Shown here: positions 22,636 to 31,749 of the stretch, in pieces
How the letters are laid out: every line of letters starts with the position of its first letter
Numbering within the stretch: position 1 is the stretch's first letter
NCBI GenBank assembly: GCA_022566155.1
Contig: JADFJS010000004.1
Location: 1 to 32,590, forward strand
Reading direction: 5' to 3'
DNA length: 32,590 nucleotides
DNA from: Chloroflexota bacterium
Lineage (GTDB): Bacteria; Chloroflexota; Dehalococcoidia; Lucifugimonadales; UBA3495
Translations under genes and position numbers: made by a program
Notes under the pieces: generated by a model
Told to the model about the DNA's origin: nothing
Database searches by the model: none
What the model saw: only the letters and a program-made list of their open reading frames with translations

Positions 22636-24039
22636 ATGCCAGACTCCCTTAGCCGGACCCTCGCCCGATTCGTGGTTTCCCTCAATTACGAGTCCCTGCC
22701 TCCGCAGGTTGTAGACAAGATCAAGGCGTCGTTGCTGCACGCCCTGATCATCTCCATCGTCGGCGCCGGCACAAACCACGGCGCGGCTTCCATTCGGCTG
22801 GTCAAAGAGGAGGAAGGCAAATACAACGGCGCCACCATCCTGGTGGACGGCGGCCGGGCCACGCGTGCCGGCGCCGCCTTTGCCAACAGCAAGCTGATGC
22901 ATGCCACCAACCAGTCGGACTCCTACCGCATGCTCATTCATCCCGGCCCATGCGTTATCCCGGCGGCGCTGGCCACGGCAGAGATGGAGGGCCGGGACGG
23001 CCGGGACCTTCTCACCGCACTGGTGGCCGGTTACGAGGTGGAATCCCGCATCGCCGGCGACTTCATTCCATCGACGCAGGCCCGTGGGTTTCGCTCCAGT
23101 CCCGTCTATGGGACTCTGGGGGCTTCGGTGGCCTGCGGTAAGCTCTTGGGCCTTACCGAGGACCAGCTGGTAACCGCCCTGGCCCTGGCTTGCACCTTCA
23201 CCGGCGGCACCACCGAAGGGGCCCGCTCCGGCGGCCGCGAGATGATGTTCCACGAGCCCAATGCCACCCGCAATGGAGTCATGGCCGCCCTGCTGGCCCG
23301 GGAGGACGTGGCCGGCTCCGAATTTGCCCTGGAAGGAGACGCCGGTTTCTACAACGCTTTCACCGGCAACAACCGGGGTGAGCTCTCCTACGTTTTCCAA
23401 GGGCCTCTACAGACTTCGATAGAAGATGTGGCCGCAGACCTGGGCTCACGCTGGGAACTGATGCACGTGACGCCCAAGATATACCAGACCGCGGGCTACA
23501 ACTGCCCGGTGATAGAGCTGATGACTCAGATCCGTGCCAGCCACACCATAGCCCCAGGCGATATCGAGTCAATCACCGTTGACATGAACTGGCTGGAGAC
23601 CCTATACCCCTCGCCGGCTTTCCCCAGCGCCACCCGGAGCGCTCCGGGGGTGGGCAGCACCCACTATTTCGCCGCCTATACCTGCGTCCACGGCAGCTAC
23701 CCGCCGCTCAAACCCAGATTGGAACCGGGGGAGCAGACCTCGGGCGAGGACCCGGACGTGATGAGCCTGCTCAAGAAGGTTGAGGTGGTCGGCCACCAGG
23801 ACCGAACACCCTTTGCTCCTAGAATCACCATCCGGCTGATAGGCGGCACCATATACCAGGGCGAGTACCAGGGCGACGAACTGGAGTGGGACCTGGCCAC
23901 GGAAACCCGGCGGATCAGCGAGCTATTTGAGGCCCTGCCCTGGCCCAGGGAACAGCTGGATAGCATAGTCCACACGGTATCCCGGCTGGAAGAAGAGACC
24001 ACGGTGGACAACCTGATACGGCTCTGCGTCCGGAGATAG
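22636..24039 (+). CDS. MmgE/PrpD-family protein
   Basis: This 467-residue protein belongs to the MmgE/PrpD (2-methylcitrate dehydratase-like) family. Typical blocks are the opening LARFVVSLNYESLPPQVVDK, the HATNQSDSYRM region near 88-98, YEVESRIAGDF, GASVACGKLLGLTEDQ and ARSGGREMMFHEPNATRNG. In this family the members dehydrate 2-methylcitrate, or isomerise itaconate/aconitate-like acids, but many soil homologues have unknown substrates. No prpB or prpC is in view, so the methylcitrate cycle is not supported by context. It lies after the HPP gene and may have its own promoter. Confidence 0.88.
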   Translation: MPDSLSRTLARFVVSLNYESLPPQVVDKIKASLLHALIISIVGAGTNHGAASIRLVKEEEGKYNGATILVDGGRATRAGAAFANSKLMHATNQSDSYRMLIHPGPCVIPAALATAEMEGRDGRDLLTALVAGYEVESRIAGDFIPSTQARGFRSSPVYGTLGASVACGKLLGLTEDQLVTALALACTFTGGTTEGARSGGREMMFHEPNATRNGVMAALLAREDVAGSEFALEGDAGFYNAFTGNNRGELSYVFQGPLQTSIEDVAADLGSRWELMHVTPKIYQTAGYNCPVIELMTQIRASHTIAPGDIESITVDMNWLETLYPSPAFPSATRSAPGVGSTHYFAAYTCVHGSYPPLKPRLEPGEQTSGEDPDVMSLLKKVEVVGHQDRTPFAPRITIRLIGGTIYQGEYQGDELEWDLATETRRISELFEALPWPREQLDSIVHTVSRLEEETTVDNLIRLCVRR

Positions 24040-24255
24040 CTCTGTCCCGGCCCACTAACCACGGTATCTTTCCCCCTGCCGCAGCGATCGCCGGACAGCG
24101 AAAACCCCTGGAAGAGATGCGGGACGGGAGGCCTTCCGATGATATCGATTTGGCACGGGCCACAAGGATCTGATCCATCACTGTTCGGCGTATGGCCTTA
24201 GAAGCTCGGCGTCAAGGCAGCACGGTTAGCAAGTCGACAAGGAGGCTGAATCCGC

Positions 24256-25188
24256 GTGGTCCACAAGCTTAGGCCCGGCCTGCTCATCCTCATCGGTGGT
24301 CTGCTGGTGTTTCTCCTGGCCGCCTGCACGGCTTCCCCAACATCGACGCCCCTGGGCATATCTCCAACCTCGACTCCCCTGCCCACCGGCCCGGAGGTCG
24401 GTGTGATCGTCATCAGTACCGACCTGGCGGTTGGCGTCAACCGGGTGGTATTCGGGCTGGTGGACCGGGAAGGCATGCCGGTGCGATCTTCCGGGGGCCA
24501 AGCCGAGGTGCAAGCGGCGATCTTTATCTCAGGGCAAGAGGCCGCAGAGGTACGGCACTCGGCCACCGCCCGGTTCATGCGCTGGCCTACGGGTTCTCAG
24601 GGCGTCTTCACCGCCAGCCTGGAGCTGGATACGGCGGGGTTCTGGCAACTGCAGGTAAGCATCGCCAGCGAGGACAGAGGGCTGGTGGAGGCGGTTGGAG
24701 CTTTCGAGGTTAAGGAGAGATCCGATACCCCGTCCATCGGGGAACGGGCCCCGGCCAGTATAACCCCCACACTGGCCGGCGTTGAAGACCTTGCCACCAT
24801 CACCAGCTCTCCGGTTCCCGACCCGGACCTGTACCGGCTATCCGTTCACCAGGCCCTGGAAGCAGGCAAGCCTCTGGTGGTCGTGTTCGCCACTCCGGCA
24901 TTCTGCATAACCGCCACGTGCGGCCCCCAGGTTGAGGTAGTATCCCAGCTCAAGGAGCGATTCCAAGACCGGGCCAACTTCATCCACGTGGAGGTGTTTG
25001 AGGATCCCCACGTGATCGAAGGAGGCCGCCCCACCGGTGGATTCGTACCAGCGGTTTTGGAATGGAACCTGCCCACGGAGCCGTGGACCTTTGTCCTGGA
25101 CCGGGCAGGCCGGGTGCAAGCCAAGTTCGAGGCATTTACCACCCTAGAGGAGCTTGAGGACGCGTTGCAGAAAGTCCTAGATTCCTAA
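24256..25188 (+). CDS. Lipoprotein with a thioredoxin-like C-terminal domain
   Basis: This 310-residue protein starts with GTG 24256, preceded by AAGGAGG. A lipoprotein signal runs to LAAC, with Cys24 as the lipidated residue, followed by a Thr/Pro/Ser-rich linker to about residue 45. Residues 46-155 look like an immunoglobulin-like strand domain; residues 190-310 form a thioredoxin-like fold with VVVFATPAFC, Cys217 and Cys222 (C-I-T-A-T-C), and the ending WTFVLDRAGRV. The spacing CxxxxC is not the classical CxxC. A cell-surface redox or metallochaperone function is inferred, possibly serving the cytochrome oxidase encoded downstream. Confidence 0.7.
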   Translation: MVHKLRPGLLILIGGLLVFLLAACTASPTSTPLGISPTSTPLPTGPEVGVIVISTDLAVGVNRVVFGLVDREGMPVRSSGGQAEVQAAIFISGQEAAEVRHSATARFMRWPTGSQGVFTASLELDTAGFWQLQVSIASEDRGLVEAVGAFEVKERSDTPSIGERAPASITPTLAGVEDLATITSSPVPDPDLYRLSVHQALEAGKPLVVVFATPAFCITATCGPQVEVVSQLKERFQDRANFIHVEVFEDPHVIEGGRPTGGFVPAVLEWNLPTEPWTFVLDRAGRVQAKFEAFTTLEELEDALQKVLDS

Positions 25189-25225
25189 CCCTGATAGTCC
25201 GGATATATCGGCGCCCGGACCACCG

Positions 25226-25561
25226 CTAGTCCGTTATCTCCGTAATCAGCAACCGGTCCCCCCGGGCGAGGTAGGAGACCAGAAGGGTCTGTCCCAGTAC
25301 CTGGTGCAAACGGGCGTGAGAGGCGGTGAGCTCAACTTCCACCTCGGCGGTGAAGGTCCAGACCCTTCCCGATGCGTCGCGTATCCGCAACCCGGTCAGC
25401 ACATCGTCCCCCCGCTCCACCACCGCCAGGATATGTCCCCGCACCTGACCCTCAGGTACAATAGTTGGCGTAGACCCCGGTGCGCCGCAAGCCCACATCA
25501 AGAGCAGGGTCGCTGTCATCCAACCCGCCCACATCGTCCGCGCTCTTAGTCTTCCGGTCAT
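25226..25561 (-). CDS. Small putative lipoprotein of unknown function
   Basis: This 111-residue protein has an N-terminal hydrophobic segment ending in MWAC (Cys25), an atypical lipobox, followed by GAPGSTP. The body (residues 38-111) appears to be an OB-like set of strands: GQVRGHILAVVERGDD, LRIRDASGRVWTF and LLVSYLARGDRLLITEITD. I do not recognise the family. ATG 25561 was chosen over an in-frame TTG at 25567. It is convergent with the thioredoxin-like lipoprotein (37-base gap) and points away from ctaA. Confidence 0.6.
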   Translation of the reverse strand: MTGRLRARTMWAGWMTATLLLMWACGAPGSTPTIVPEGQVRGHILAVVERGDDVLTGLRIRDASGRVWTFTAEVEVELTASHARLHQVLGQTLLVSYLARGDRLLITEITD

Positions 25562-25567
25562 ATACAA

Positions 25568-25881
25568 AATATCATCACCAGGATCTTGCCGGCTGGCGGT
25601 GCCCCTCGCCCTCTATAACGGGCGGCTCTTGCCGCAGCGGGGATTCTATCACGTGCCCTGTCCGGCCTCGTTCCGTTGACAAGGCAGTACCACTATGTTA
25701 CTTTTCAAAATGACCCTTTAGGCCTGTTCAGGCGAGAATTTCCCAGGTCTGTCGATGATACCAATGACGGTCGGAACGTTCCATCTGATTCCATGAGCTT
25801 CCCCCTAACCAACCGTTTCACCGCCGGCTCCCCTTCGGCAAGTATCACGTTATTTTCTCACCGGCTGACCCTCACACTCCG
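25568..25881. other. 314-base stretch upstream of ctaA without a gene
   Basis: No frame here has family character. It holds the candidate promoter at 25676-25704 and a moderately AT-rich stretch after it. No riboswitch or repeat was recognised. Confidence 0.5.
25676..25704 (+). promoter_or_regulatory. Candidate promoter of ctaA-ctaB
   Basis: TTGACA (25676-25681, perfect) is followed after 17 bases by TACTTT (25699-25704, 3 of 6). The leader to ctaA would be about 170 bases, which is long. The -10 box is weak. Confidence 0.35.
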
Positions 25882-26865
25882 ATGGCGATAGCCCAAGCCA
25901 GTTCCCCTATGCCTCAGGCCAGGGGTGTGTCCACCTGGTATCGCAACCTGGCCTTGCTGACGGCGTTGTCGGTGTTCGCGCTGGTGGTGCTGGGCGGCGT
26001 GGTGCGAGTAACCGGATCTGGGCTAGGCTGCCCGGACTGGCCTCTATGTTACGGCGGGATTCTCCCGCCGCTCCAGACCGAAGCGATCGTGGAATTCTCT
26101 CACCGGCTACTGGCCTCGGCGTTGGTCGGACCCTTGGTATTGGCCCTCTGCGTAGCCGCCTGGATCTTCCACCGCGATAAGGGCTGGCTGCTTGTCCCGA
26201 CTACCTTGGCTGTAGTCCTCACGCTGGGGCAGGCTATCCTTGGAGGAGCAACGGTGCTAAACGAGCTCCCGGCAGGGGCGGTGGCTGCCCACCTGGCCCT
26301 GGGCGAAGCCCTGCTGGGGTGTATGGTCTTTATCCTTATAACGGCCTGCGTCGGTCCACCTTTGTTTGGGTCCACCGCCGTCAGGAGAGGGGGCAGCGGA
26401 GCCTTCCCAAAGCTGGCCGTGGCTTCCGCGTTGGCCGTCTATGGCATTCTGCTCACCGGCTCCTACGTCGCCGTCTCCAACGCCACCTGGGCCTGTACCG
26501 ATTGGCCTTTATGCAACGGCAACTTATTTCCAACCGAAAAACTCGCTGCGATTCACATGGCCCATCGTATGGCAACCGTGGTCCTGGGCCTGTTCGTCAT
26601 GTACGTTCTGCACCTGGGCTTGCGCCGAGGACGCCAGCCGATGGACGTACGGCTGCTCTCCATGGCGGCGACCGCCCTGTTCCTGGCCCAAGTTATAGTG
26701 GGAGCGCTGACCATCTGGCTGAAATTTCCGGAGGAGATTCGGGCTTTGCACCTCGCCCTGGGAACCGCGGTATGGGCGGCAATGGCAGGACTGGCGGCGC
26801 TAAGCCTGGCCCCGAGGGATCAGGCTGGATGGGATCAGGCCGGCTCGGAGACGGTCCATGCTTGA
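25882..26865 (+). CDS. ctaA: Heme A synthase
   Basis: This 327-residue membrane protein of the CtaA/COX15 family oxidises the C8 methyl of heme O to give heme A for the oxidase encoded downstream. It has eight predicted helices in two related halves. Each half carries a Cys pair: SGLGCPDWPLCYG (Cys50, Cys56) and ATWACTDWPLCNG (Cys205, Cys211), both outside the membrane. The heme ligands include His74 (EFSHR), His137 (AAHLALGE) and His228 (HMAHR). No strong ribosome site is visible before ATG 25882; ATG 25909 is an alternative. The stop overlaps ctaB by 8 bases. Confidence 0.93.
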   Translation: MAIAQASSPMPQARGVSTWYRNLALLTALSVFALVVLGGVVRVTGSGLGCPDWPLCYGGILPPLQTEAIVEFSHRLLASALVGPLVLALCVAAWIFHRDKGWLLVPTTLAVVLTLGQAILGGATVLNELPAGAVAAHLALGEALLGCMVFILITACVGPPLFGSTAVRRGGSGAFPKLAVASALAVYGILLTGSYVAVSNATWACTDWPLCNGNLFPTEKLAAIHMAHRMATVVLGLFVMYVLHLGLRRGRQPMDVRLLSMAATALFLAQVIVGALTIWLKFPEEIRALHLALGTAVWAAMAGLAALSLAPRDQAGWDQAGSETVHA

Positions 26866-27775
26866 CCAGAGACCGCTGGCAGCACCAAATCTGGCCAAAT
26901 TGGCGACGGCGGCAAAGGTCGCTAACGATTATCTGACCCTGACCAAGCCGCCCATCATCCTATTGTTGTTGGTAACCGCCCTGGGTGGCATGTTCCTGGC
27001 CGCTCAGGGATTTCCCTCGCTCAGGGTGGCCATACTTGTTTGCTTGGGCGGCGCCCTGGGTGCCGGAGGCGCAAACGCACTGAACCATTTCCTGGACCGC
27101 GACATCGACCAATTGATGTCCCGCACCGCGCAGCGTCCGGTGCCGTCGCAACGGATCTCACGCCGAGACGCCTTCGCCTTCGGTATCCTGCTGAACCTGC
27201 TCGCATTCCTGATCTTGGCCGCCTGGGTCAACCTGCTTGCCGCCATACTCACCCTGGCGGCGACGCTGTTCTACATCCTGGTCTACACCAACTGGTTGAA
27301 GCGCACAACGCCCCACAACATCGTCATCGGCGGCGCGGCCGGGGCCATACCCCCTCTGGTGGGTTGGGCCGGCGTTACCGGCGGGCTCGACCTGCCCGCA
27401 CTGTACCTGTTTACAATCGTATTTTTCTGGACTCCTCCCCATTTCTGGGCCCTGGCTCTGCTTATTCAGGACGACTACCAGCGCGCCGGTATTCCGATGC
27501 TGCCGGTGGTTGCCGGCCGGGAATACACCGTTTTAAACATCTTTCTCTACTCCATCGTCCTGGCAGCCCTCGCCATGATGCTGGCGATCACACCTGCCGC
27601 CGGTTGGCTCTACCTGGGGTCGGCGGCGCTGCTGGGCGCCGTGTTCCTGGCCCTCGCGTGGCGGTTGAAACGAGACCCGTCTACCCGGCACGCCAAGAAC
27701 CTGTACCTTTATTCTCTTCTGTACCTGGCGCTGCTATTCGTTGCCATGATGGTGGACAGCACGGTAAGATTATGA
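26858..27775 (+). CDS. ctaB: Protoheme IX farnesyltransferase (heme O synthase)
   Basis: This 305-residue UbiA-family prenyltransferase adds a farnesyl group to heme B. The first Asp-rich site is NHFLDRDIDQLMSRTAQRP (Asp80, Asp82 and Asp84), and the second block is YTNWLKRTTPHNIVIGGAAG. The remainder has nine hydrophobic helices. The short N-terminal part ending at KVANDYLTLTKPP matches the usual start of the family's first helix. It is translationally coupled to ctaA and supplies its substrate. A promoter for coxB lies in the 158-base gap after it. Confidence 0.95.
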   Translation: MLDQRPLAAPNLAKLATAAKVANDYLTLTKPPIILLLLVTALGGMFLAAQGFPSLRVAILVCLGGALGAGGANALNHFLDRDIDQLMSRTAQRPVPSQRISRRDAFAFGILLNLLAFLILAAWVNLLAAILTLAATLFYILVYTNWLKRTTPHNIVIGGAAGAIPPLVGWAGVTGGLDLPALYLFTIVFFWTPPHFWALALLIQDDYQRAGIPMLPVVAGREYTVLNIFLYSIVLAALAMMLAITPAAGWLYLGSAALLGAVFLALAWRLKRDPSTRHAKNLYLYSLLYLALLFVAMMVDSTVRL

Positions 27776-27841
27776 AGTTGGCCGTGGAACCATGGAGCAT
27801 CCCAACGCCAGCTATCCGGCTGTGCCACGATCCCAGACGCG

Positions 27842-27870
27842 TTGACACTGGAAGCCCCCTGTGATATTGT
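27842..27870 (+). promoter_or_regulatory. Promoter of the coxBACD operon
   Basis: TTGACA (27842-27847, perfect) and TATTGT (27865-27870, 4 of 6) are separated by exactly 17 bases. The predicted start near 27877 leaves a leader of about 57 bases to coxB. The oxidase genes therefore probably have their own promoter, separate from ctaAB. Confidence 0.55.
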
Positions 27871-27933
27871 CCCAGCCGTTAGTGAAAAATTGCACATGCG
27901 GGGTCGCAACACTGTGCAAGAGGTAGCCTAACA

Positions 27934-29145
27934 ATGGGGTGGTTCGCCATCCGGCCAGCATATTCTAAGGCTCCGGCCAGGCTTCCTACATCTTCTCTGC
28001 GTGAGAAAGAGGGGGAAGCACACCCTATTCCTCATAAAGCACTTATCAGCCGCCGCTGGGCGCATCTGGGCATAATGGCCCTCTTTTTGTTGCTGGCGGT
28101 CGGCTGCTCAACCGCCCGGCAGTCCACCTTTGACCCGGCAGGCCCGGTTGCCAGCAAGCAGCTAGAGCTGTTCAATGTGCTGCTGTGGGTGATGGTAGCG
28201 GTGTTTATCCTGGTGGAAGGGGCGCTGCTCTACGCCATAATTCGCTTCCGCCGCCGCCCCGGCCAGGAACTACCGGCTCAGACCCACGGGCATCTAACCC
28301 TCGAGATTGTCTGGACCATCGTGCCGACCATCCTGATAATGGCTCTCGGGATCTGGACGGTTTTCGCCATATTCGATCTGGAAGAGCCGCCGGCTTCGGC
28401 GGACAACATTCTGGACGTCACGGTGACGGCCCACCAATGGTGGTTTGAATTTGAATACCCAGATGCGGGAGGCGGCAAACGAATCACCACCGCCAATGAG
28501 CTGAGAATACCGGTGGACGTTCCGGTAAGGCTCACTTTATTGAGCGATGATGTGATCCACAGCTTCTGGGTCCCCAAACTTGCCGGCAAACTCGACATGA
28601 TCCCCACACGGTCCAACCAGATGTGGTTGCAGGCCGACGCCAACAAAATCGACGAATATCCGGCCACATTCTTCGGCCAATGCGCCGAGTTCTGTGGCAT
28701 AGCCCACGCCCTTATGAGGTTCCGGGTTATCGTTTTTGAGCAGGATGAATACGATGCATGGGTTCAGAATTACGGCGAGCCTCCGGCAACATCTGAACAG
28801 GCTCAGCGAGGCAAGGCGGTCTTCGGCCAATGTGTGATGTGCCACACCATTGATGGCGGGGATGACCGAGAGTTGCAAGCTGGCCGGCTGGACGCCTTTC
28901 TGATAGGGGGCGCCCTGGTTCCCGCGCCAAACCTCACCGACCTGCGCACAAGAAGTACCTTGGGCGCCGGACTGATGGACTTGAATACGGAAAATCTGCG
29001 TTTGTGGTTAAAGAACCCAGACGATGTGAAGCCGGGGAACAGCATGTCGGATCGGGCTGCCCATCTTTATTCTGATGGGTCCGATATCTCCCTCAGCGAG
29101 GACCAGCTGAACGACATCATTGCTTACCTTTTGAACTTGCAGTAG
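27934..29145 (+). CDS. coxB: Cytochrome c oxidase subunit II fused to a cytochrome c domain
   Basis: This 403-residue protein of the caa3 type has a hydrophobic segment ending in LAVGC (Cys58, a probable lipid anchor) and two transmembrane helices (about 81-103 and 125-147). The CuA domain follows, with ligands His209, Cys250, Glu252, Cys254, His258 and Met261 (QCAEFCGIAHALM). The C-terminal domain is a c-type cytochrome with C300-V-M-C303-H304 and a candidate axial Met371 (GNSM). ATG 27934 has AAGAGG 10 bases upstream. The ~57 residues before the lipobox are unusually long, so the real start may be further in. The fusion lets cytochrome c be supplied without a separate carrier. Confidence 0.95.
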   Translation: MGWFAIRPAYSKAPARLPTSSLREKEGEAHPIPHKALISRRWAHLGIMALFLLLAVGCSTARQSTFDPAGPVASKQLELFNVLLWVMVAVFILVEGALLYAIIRFRRRPGQELPAQTHGHLTLEIVWTIVPTILIMALGIWTVFAIFDLEEPPASADNILDVTVTAHQWWFEFEYPDAGGGKRITTANELRIPVDVPVRLTLLSDDVIHSFWVPKLAGKLDMIPTRSNQMWLQADANKIDEYPATFFGQCAEFCGIAHALMRFRVIVFEQDEYDAWVQNYGEPPATSEQAQRGKAVFGQCVMCHTIDGGDDRELQAGRLDAFLIGGALVPAPNLTDLRTRSTLGAGLMDLNTENLRLWLKNPDDVKPGNSMSDRAAHLYSDGSDISLSEDQLNDIIAYLLNLQ

Positions 29146-29151
29146 ACTGAT

Positions 29152-29179
29152 TTGACACTACTTCCTGCGGCATTATTGA
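29152..29179 (+). promoter_or_regulatory. Candidate internal promoter before coxA
   Basis: TTGACA (29152-29157, perfect) and TATTGA (29174-29179, 3 of 6) are 16 bases apart in the gap after coxB. A start near 29186 would precede either coxA start. It may boost the catalytic subunits. Confidence 0.38.
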
Positions 29180-29240
29180 AAGCAAGCGGCCGGTCTGGGA
29201 CCGGCTTTACATGGACCTTGGGGAGCATCGGAGACGGGCG

Positions 29241-31082
29241 ATGGCAGCGATAACAGACGTACTGGCTAGGCCCACCGGCTACAGCGGAATCTGGAGTTGG
29301 CTGACCACGGTGGACCATAAACGCATCGGCCTTTTATACGGCTTTTCCGCCTTTGCCTTCCTGTTGATCGGCGGGATTGAAGCCGGGGTCATGCGCATGC
29401 AGCTATCCCAGGCCGACAACAGCCTGGTGGATCCCGCAACCTTCAATCAGATGTTCACCATGCACGGCACCACCATGATCTTCATGGCGATCATGCCGTT
29501 GAGCGCCGCCTTCTTCAACCTGATAGTTCCCCTGGCAATCGGCGCCCGTGACGTAGCTTTCCCCCGGTTGAATGCATTCAGTTACTGGGCCTTCCTGTTC
29601 GGCGCCCTGCTGATGCATTCCAGCTTCCTGGTAAACCAGGTCCCCGACGCGGGCTGGTTCTCATACGCCAACCTGACGGAAAAGCCCTTCAGCGGCAACG
29701 ACGCCATGGACTTCTGGGCCCTTGGCTTGCAGGTGCTGGGAATCTCATCGCTGGCCGCCGGGTTCAACTTCATTGTCACTATCATCAACATGCGTGCGCC
29801 CGGCATGCATCTGATGCGGATGCCCGTATTCATCTGGATGACCCTGATCACATCCATCCTGCTGGTGCTGGCGTTCCCGGTAATCACCGTGGGCCTTATC
29901 GAATTGACCATGGACCGGAACTTCGGCACCCACTTCTTCATCCCGGCCTCCGGCGGCGACCCGATACTCTGGCAGCACCTGTTCTGGGTGTTTGGCCACC
30001 CCGAAGTCTACATCCTGATCCTACCGGCGATGGGGATAGTGTCCGAGGTATTTCCGACCTTCTCGCGAAAGCCCTTGTTTGGCTATCCTTTTATAGTTTT
30101 CTCCGGGATCGTCATCGGGATGATGGGCTGGGCCGTGTGGAGCCACCACATGTTTACCGTGGGGCTGGGCTCCATCGCCACGTCCGTATTCGTGATCACC
30201 ACCATGTTGATCGGCGTGCCCACCGGGGTCAAGATATTCAACTGGATCGCAACCATGTGGGGCGGATCGATCACCTTCAGCACGTCCATGTTGTTCGCCA
30301 TCGGCTTTGTGGCCCTGTTCATCGTCGGAGGTCTCAGCGGGGTGTCCCACGCCGTGGCGCCTTCGGACCGGCAGCAGCAAGACACCTACTACATAGTGGC
30401 CCACCTCCACTATGTGCTCTTCGGCGGATCGCTCATGGGGCTGTTTGCGGGCGTCTACTACTGGTTCCCCAAGTTCACCGGCAAGTTGATAAGCGAAAAG
30501 CTCGGCAAGTGGCACTTCTGGCTGTTCTTTATCGGGATGAACGTCACCTTCTTCCCGATGCACTTCGTCGGCCTCAACGGCATGCCGCGCCGCATCTATA
30601 CCTACTCCTCCGATTACGGTTGGGAGTGGCTGAACATGCTGTCATCAGCGGGCTACTTCATAATCTTCCTGGGGGTCATCATATTCATGGTCGCGTTCGT
30701 TCGCGCCATGCGTAATGGCCGCCCCTCCGGCCACGACCCCTGGGACGCCCCTGGCCTGGAATGGAGCATCTCGTCGCCTCCGCCCGAGTACAACTTCGCC
30801 GAGATCCCTCAGGTAGAGGGCCTCGACCATTACTGGATCATGAAGCGCCGGGCTGCCGCCGAAGGCAACCCTATCACGCGGCCGGAGCCCCACGTGGACC
30901 CACGTACGATCCACATGCCCAGCCCATCCTACTGGCCTCTGATAGTAGCCTTTGGCACGATCTGGCTCGCGGGAGGCCTATTGACCCACTACGCCCTGAG
31001 CTTCATGGGCGGGATAATCGTCATCATCGGAATCGTGGGATGGGGCAACGAACCGCCCACCGCCCGCGATCCCCAACATTAG
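29241..31082 (+). CDS. coxA: Cytochrome c oxidase subunit I
   Basis: The catalytic subunit has 613 residues from ATG 29241, with GGAGA 6 bases upstream; ATG 29211 in the same frame is possible. Ligands are complete: His75 (MHGTTMIF) and His390 for the low-spin heme, His388 for heme a3, and His253, His302 and His303 for CuB, with His253 linked to Tyr257 in FGHPEVYI. Glu255 of HPEV marks the A1 class (D-channel), and Lys331 (PTGVKIFNW) is the K-channel lysine. The C-terminal extension after about residue 500 includes a further helix pair (YWPLIVAFGTIWLAGGLL), as in actinobacterial and Chloroflexota enzymes. It reduces oxygen and pumps protons. Confidence 0.96.
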   Translation: MAAITDVLARPTGYSGIWSWLTTVDHKRIGLLYGFSAFAFLLIGGIEAGVMRMQLSQADNSLVDPATFNQMFTMHGTTMIFMAIMPLSAAFFNLIVPLAIGARDVAFPRLNAFSYWAFLFGALLMHSSFLVNQVPDAGWFSYANLTEKPFSGNDAMDFWALGLQVLGISSLAAGFNFIVTIINMRAPGMHLMRMPVFIWMTLITSILLVLAFPVITVGLIELTMDRNFGTHFFIPASGGDPILWQHLFWVFGHPEVYILILPAMGIVSEVFPTFSRKPLFGYPFIVFSGIVIGMMGWAVWSHHMFTVGLGSIATSVFVITTMLIGVPTGVKIFNWIATMWGGSITFSTSMLFAIGFVALFIVGGLSGVSHAVAPSDRQQQDTYYIVAHLHYVLFGGSLMGLFAGVYYWFPKFTGKLISEKLGKWHFWLFFIGMNVTFFPMHFVGLNGMPRRIYTYSSDYGWEWLNMLSSAGYFIIFLGVIIFMVAFVRAMRNGRPSGHDPWDAPGLEWSISSPPPEYNFAEIPQVEGLDHYWIMKRRAAAEGNPITRPEPHVDPRTIHMPSPSYWPLIVAFGTIWLAGGLLTHYALSFMGGIIVIIGIVGWGNEPPTARDPQH

Positions 31083-31094
31083 GAGATTCTAGAA

Positions 31095-31712
31095 GTGGCT
31101 CACGCCGCCGAACACGAATACACCACCACCGGGCTCAACCACCGCAAGCTGCTAATGTGGGTGTTTCTTGGGTCCGACTGTATGTTCTTTGCGTCTCTGA
31201 TCGCCACCTACATGGTCTACCGGGGACAGAGCCTTAACGGCCCATACCCGATAGATATCATCGACGTTCCGCTAACCACCATCAGCACCTTCGTCCTGCT
31301 CATGAGCAGCTTCGCAATGGTGCAGGCCCTCTCGGCCACGAACGCCAACAACCAGCGGGGCATTCGTATCTGGCTGTTTGTCACCATCATCTTGGGTGGG
31401 ATATTCATCGCATTCCAGGCGTACGAGTTCAACGCTTTCAAGAACGAAGGCCTGACACTGGGCGTCAACCTCTTCGGCGCCACATTCTTCACCCTGACCG
31501 GTTTCCACGGGGCTCACGTGGCGCTGGGATTGATCTGGTTGACCGCCCTCTTGATCCTGGGATTCAAGGGCCGATTGAGCCCCGCAACTAGCCTGGACGT
31601 GGAGATTGCCGCTCTTTACTGGCACTTCGTGGACATCGTCTGGATCGTCATCTTCACGCTGCTCTATCTCATTGCCGGGTTCGATACAGGGCCGGCGATC
31701 GCCGCCGGTTGA
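31095..31712 (+). CDS. coxC: Cytochrome c oxidase subunit III
   Basis: This 205-residue protein is of the short five-helix form of subunit III. It has KLLMWVFLGSDCMFFASLI in the first helix, FHGAHVALGLIWLTALL and YWHFVDIVWIVIFTLLYL at the end, which are diagnostic. It starts with GTG 31095, preceded by AGGAG, 12 bases after coxA. The subunit has no metal and stabilises the catalytic core and its proton uptake. It lies in the normal coxB-A-C-D order. Confidence 0.94.
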   Translation: MAHAAEHEYTTTGLNHRKLLMWVFLGSDCMFFASLIATYMVYRGQSLNGPYPIDIIDVPLTTISTFVLLMSSFAMVQALSATNANNQRGIRIWLFVTIILGGIFIAFQAYEFNAFKNEGLTLGVNLFGATFFTLTGFHGAHVALGLIWLTALLILGFKGRLSPATSLDVEIAALYWHFVDIVWIVIFTLLYLIAGFDTGPAIAAG

Positions 31713-31749
31713 TGCCGCAGATTGTGTTTCCGACTGAGAAGATATTTGC

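Noticed and set aside
27040-27864. A 274-codon plus-strand frame over ctaB
   Set aside because: It overlaps a clear prenyltransferase in another frame, and its protein is Arg/Pro/His-rich without hydrophobic helices.
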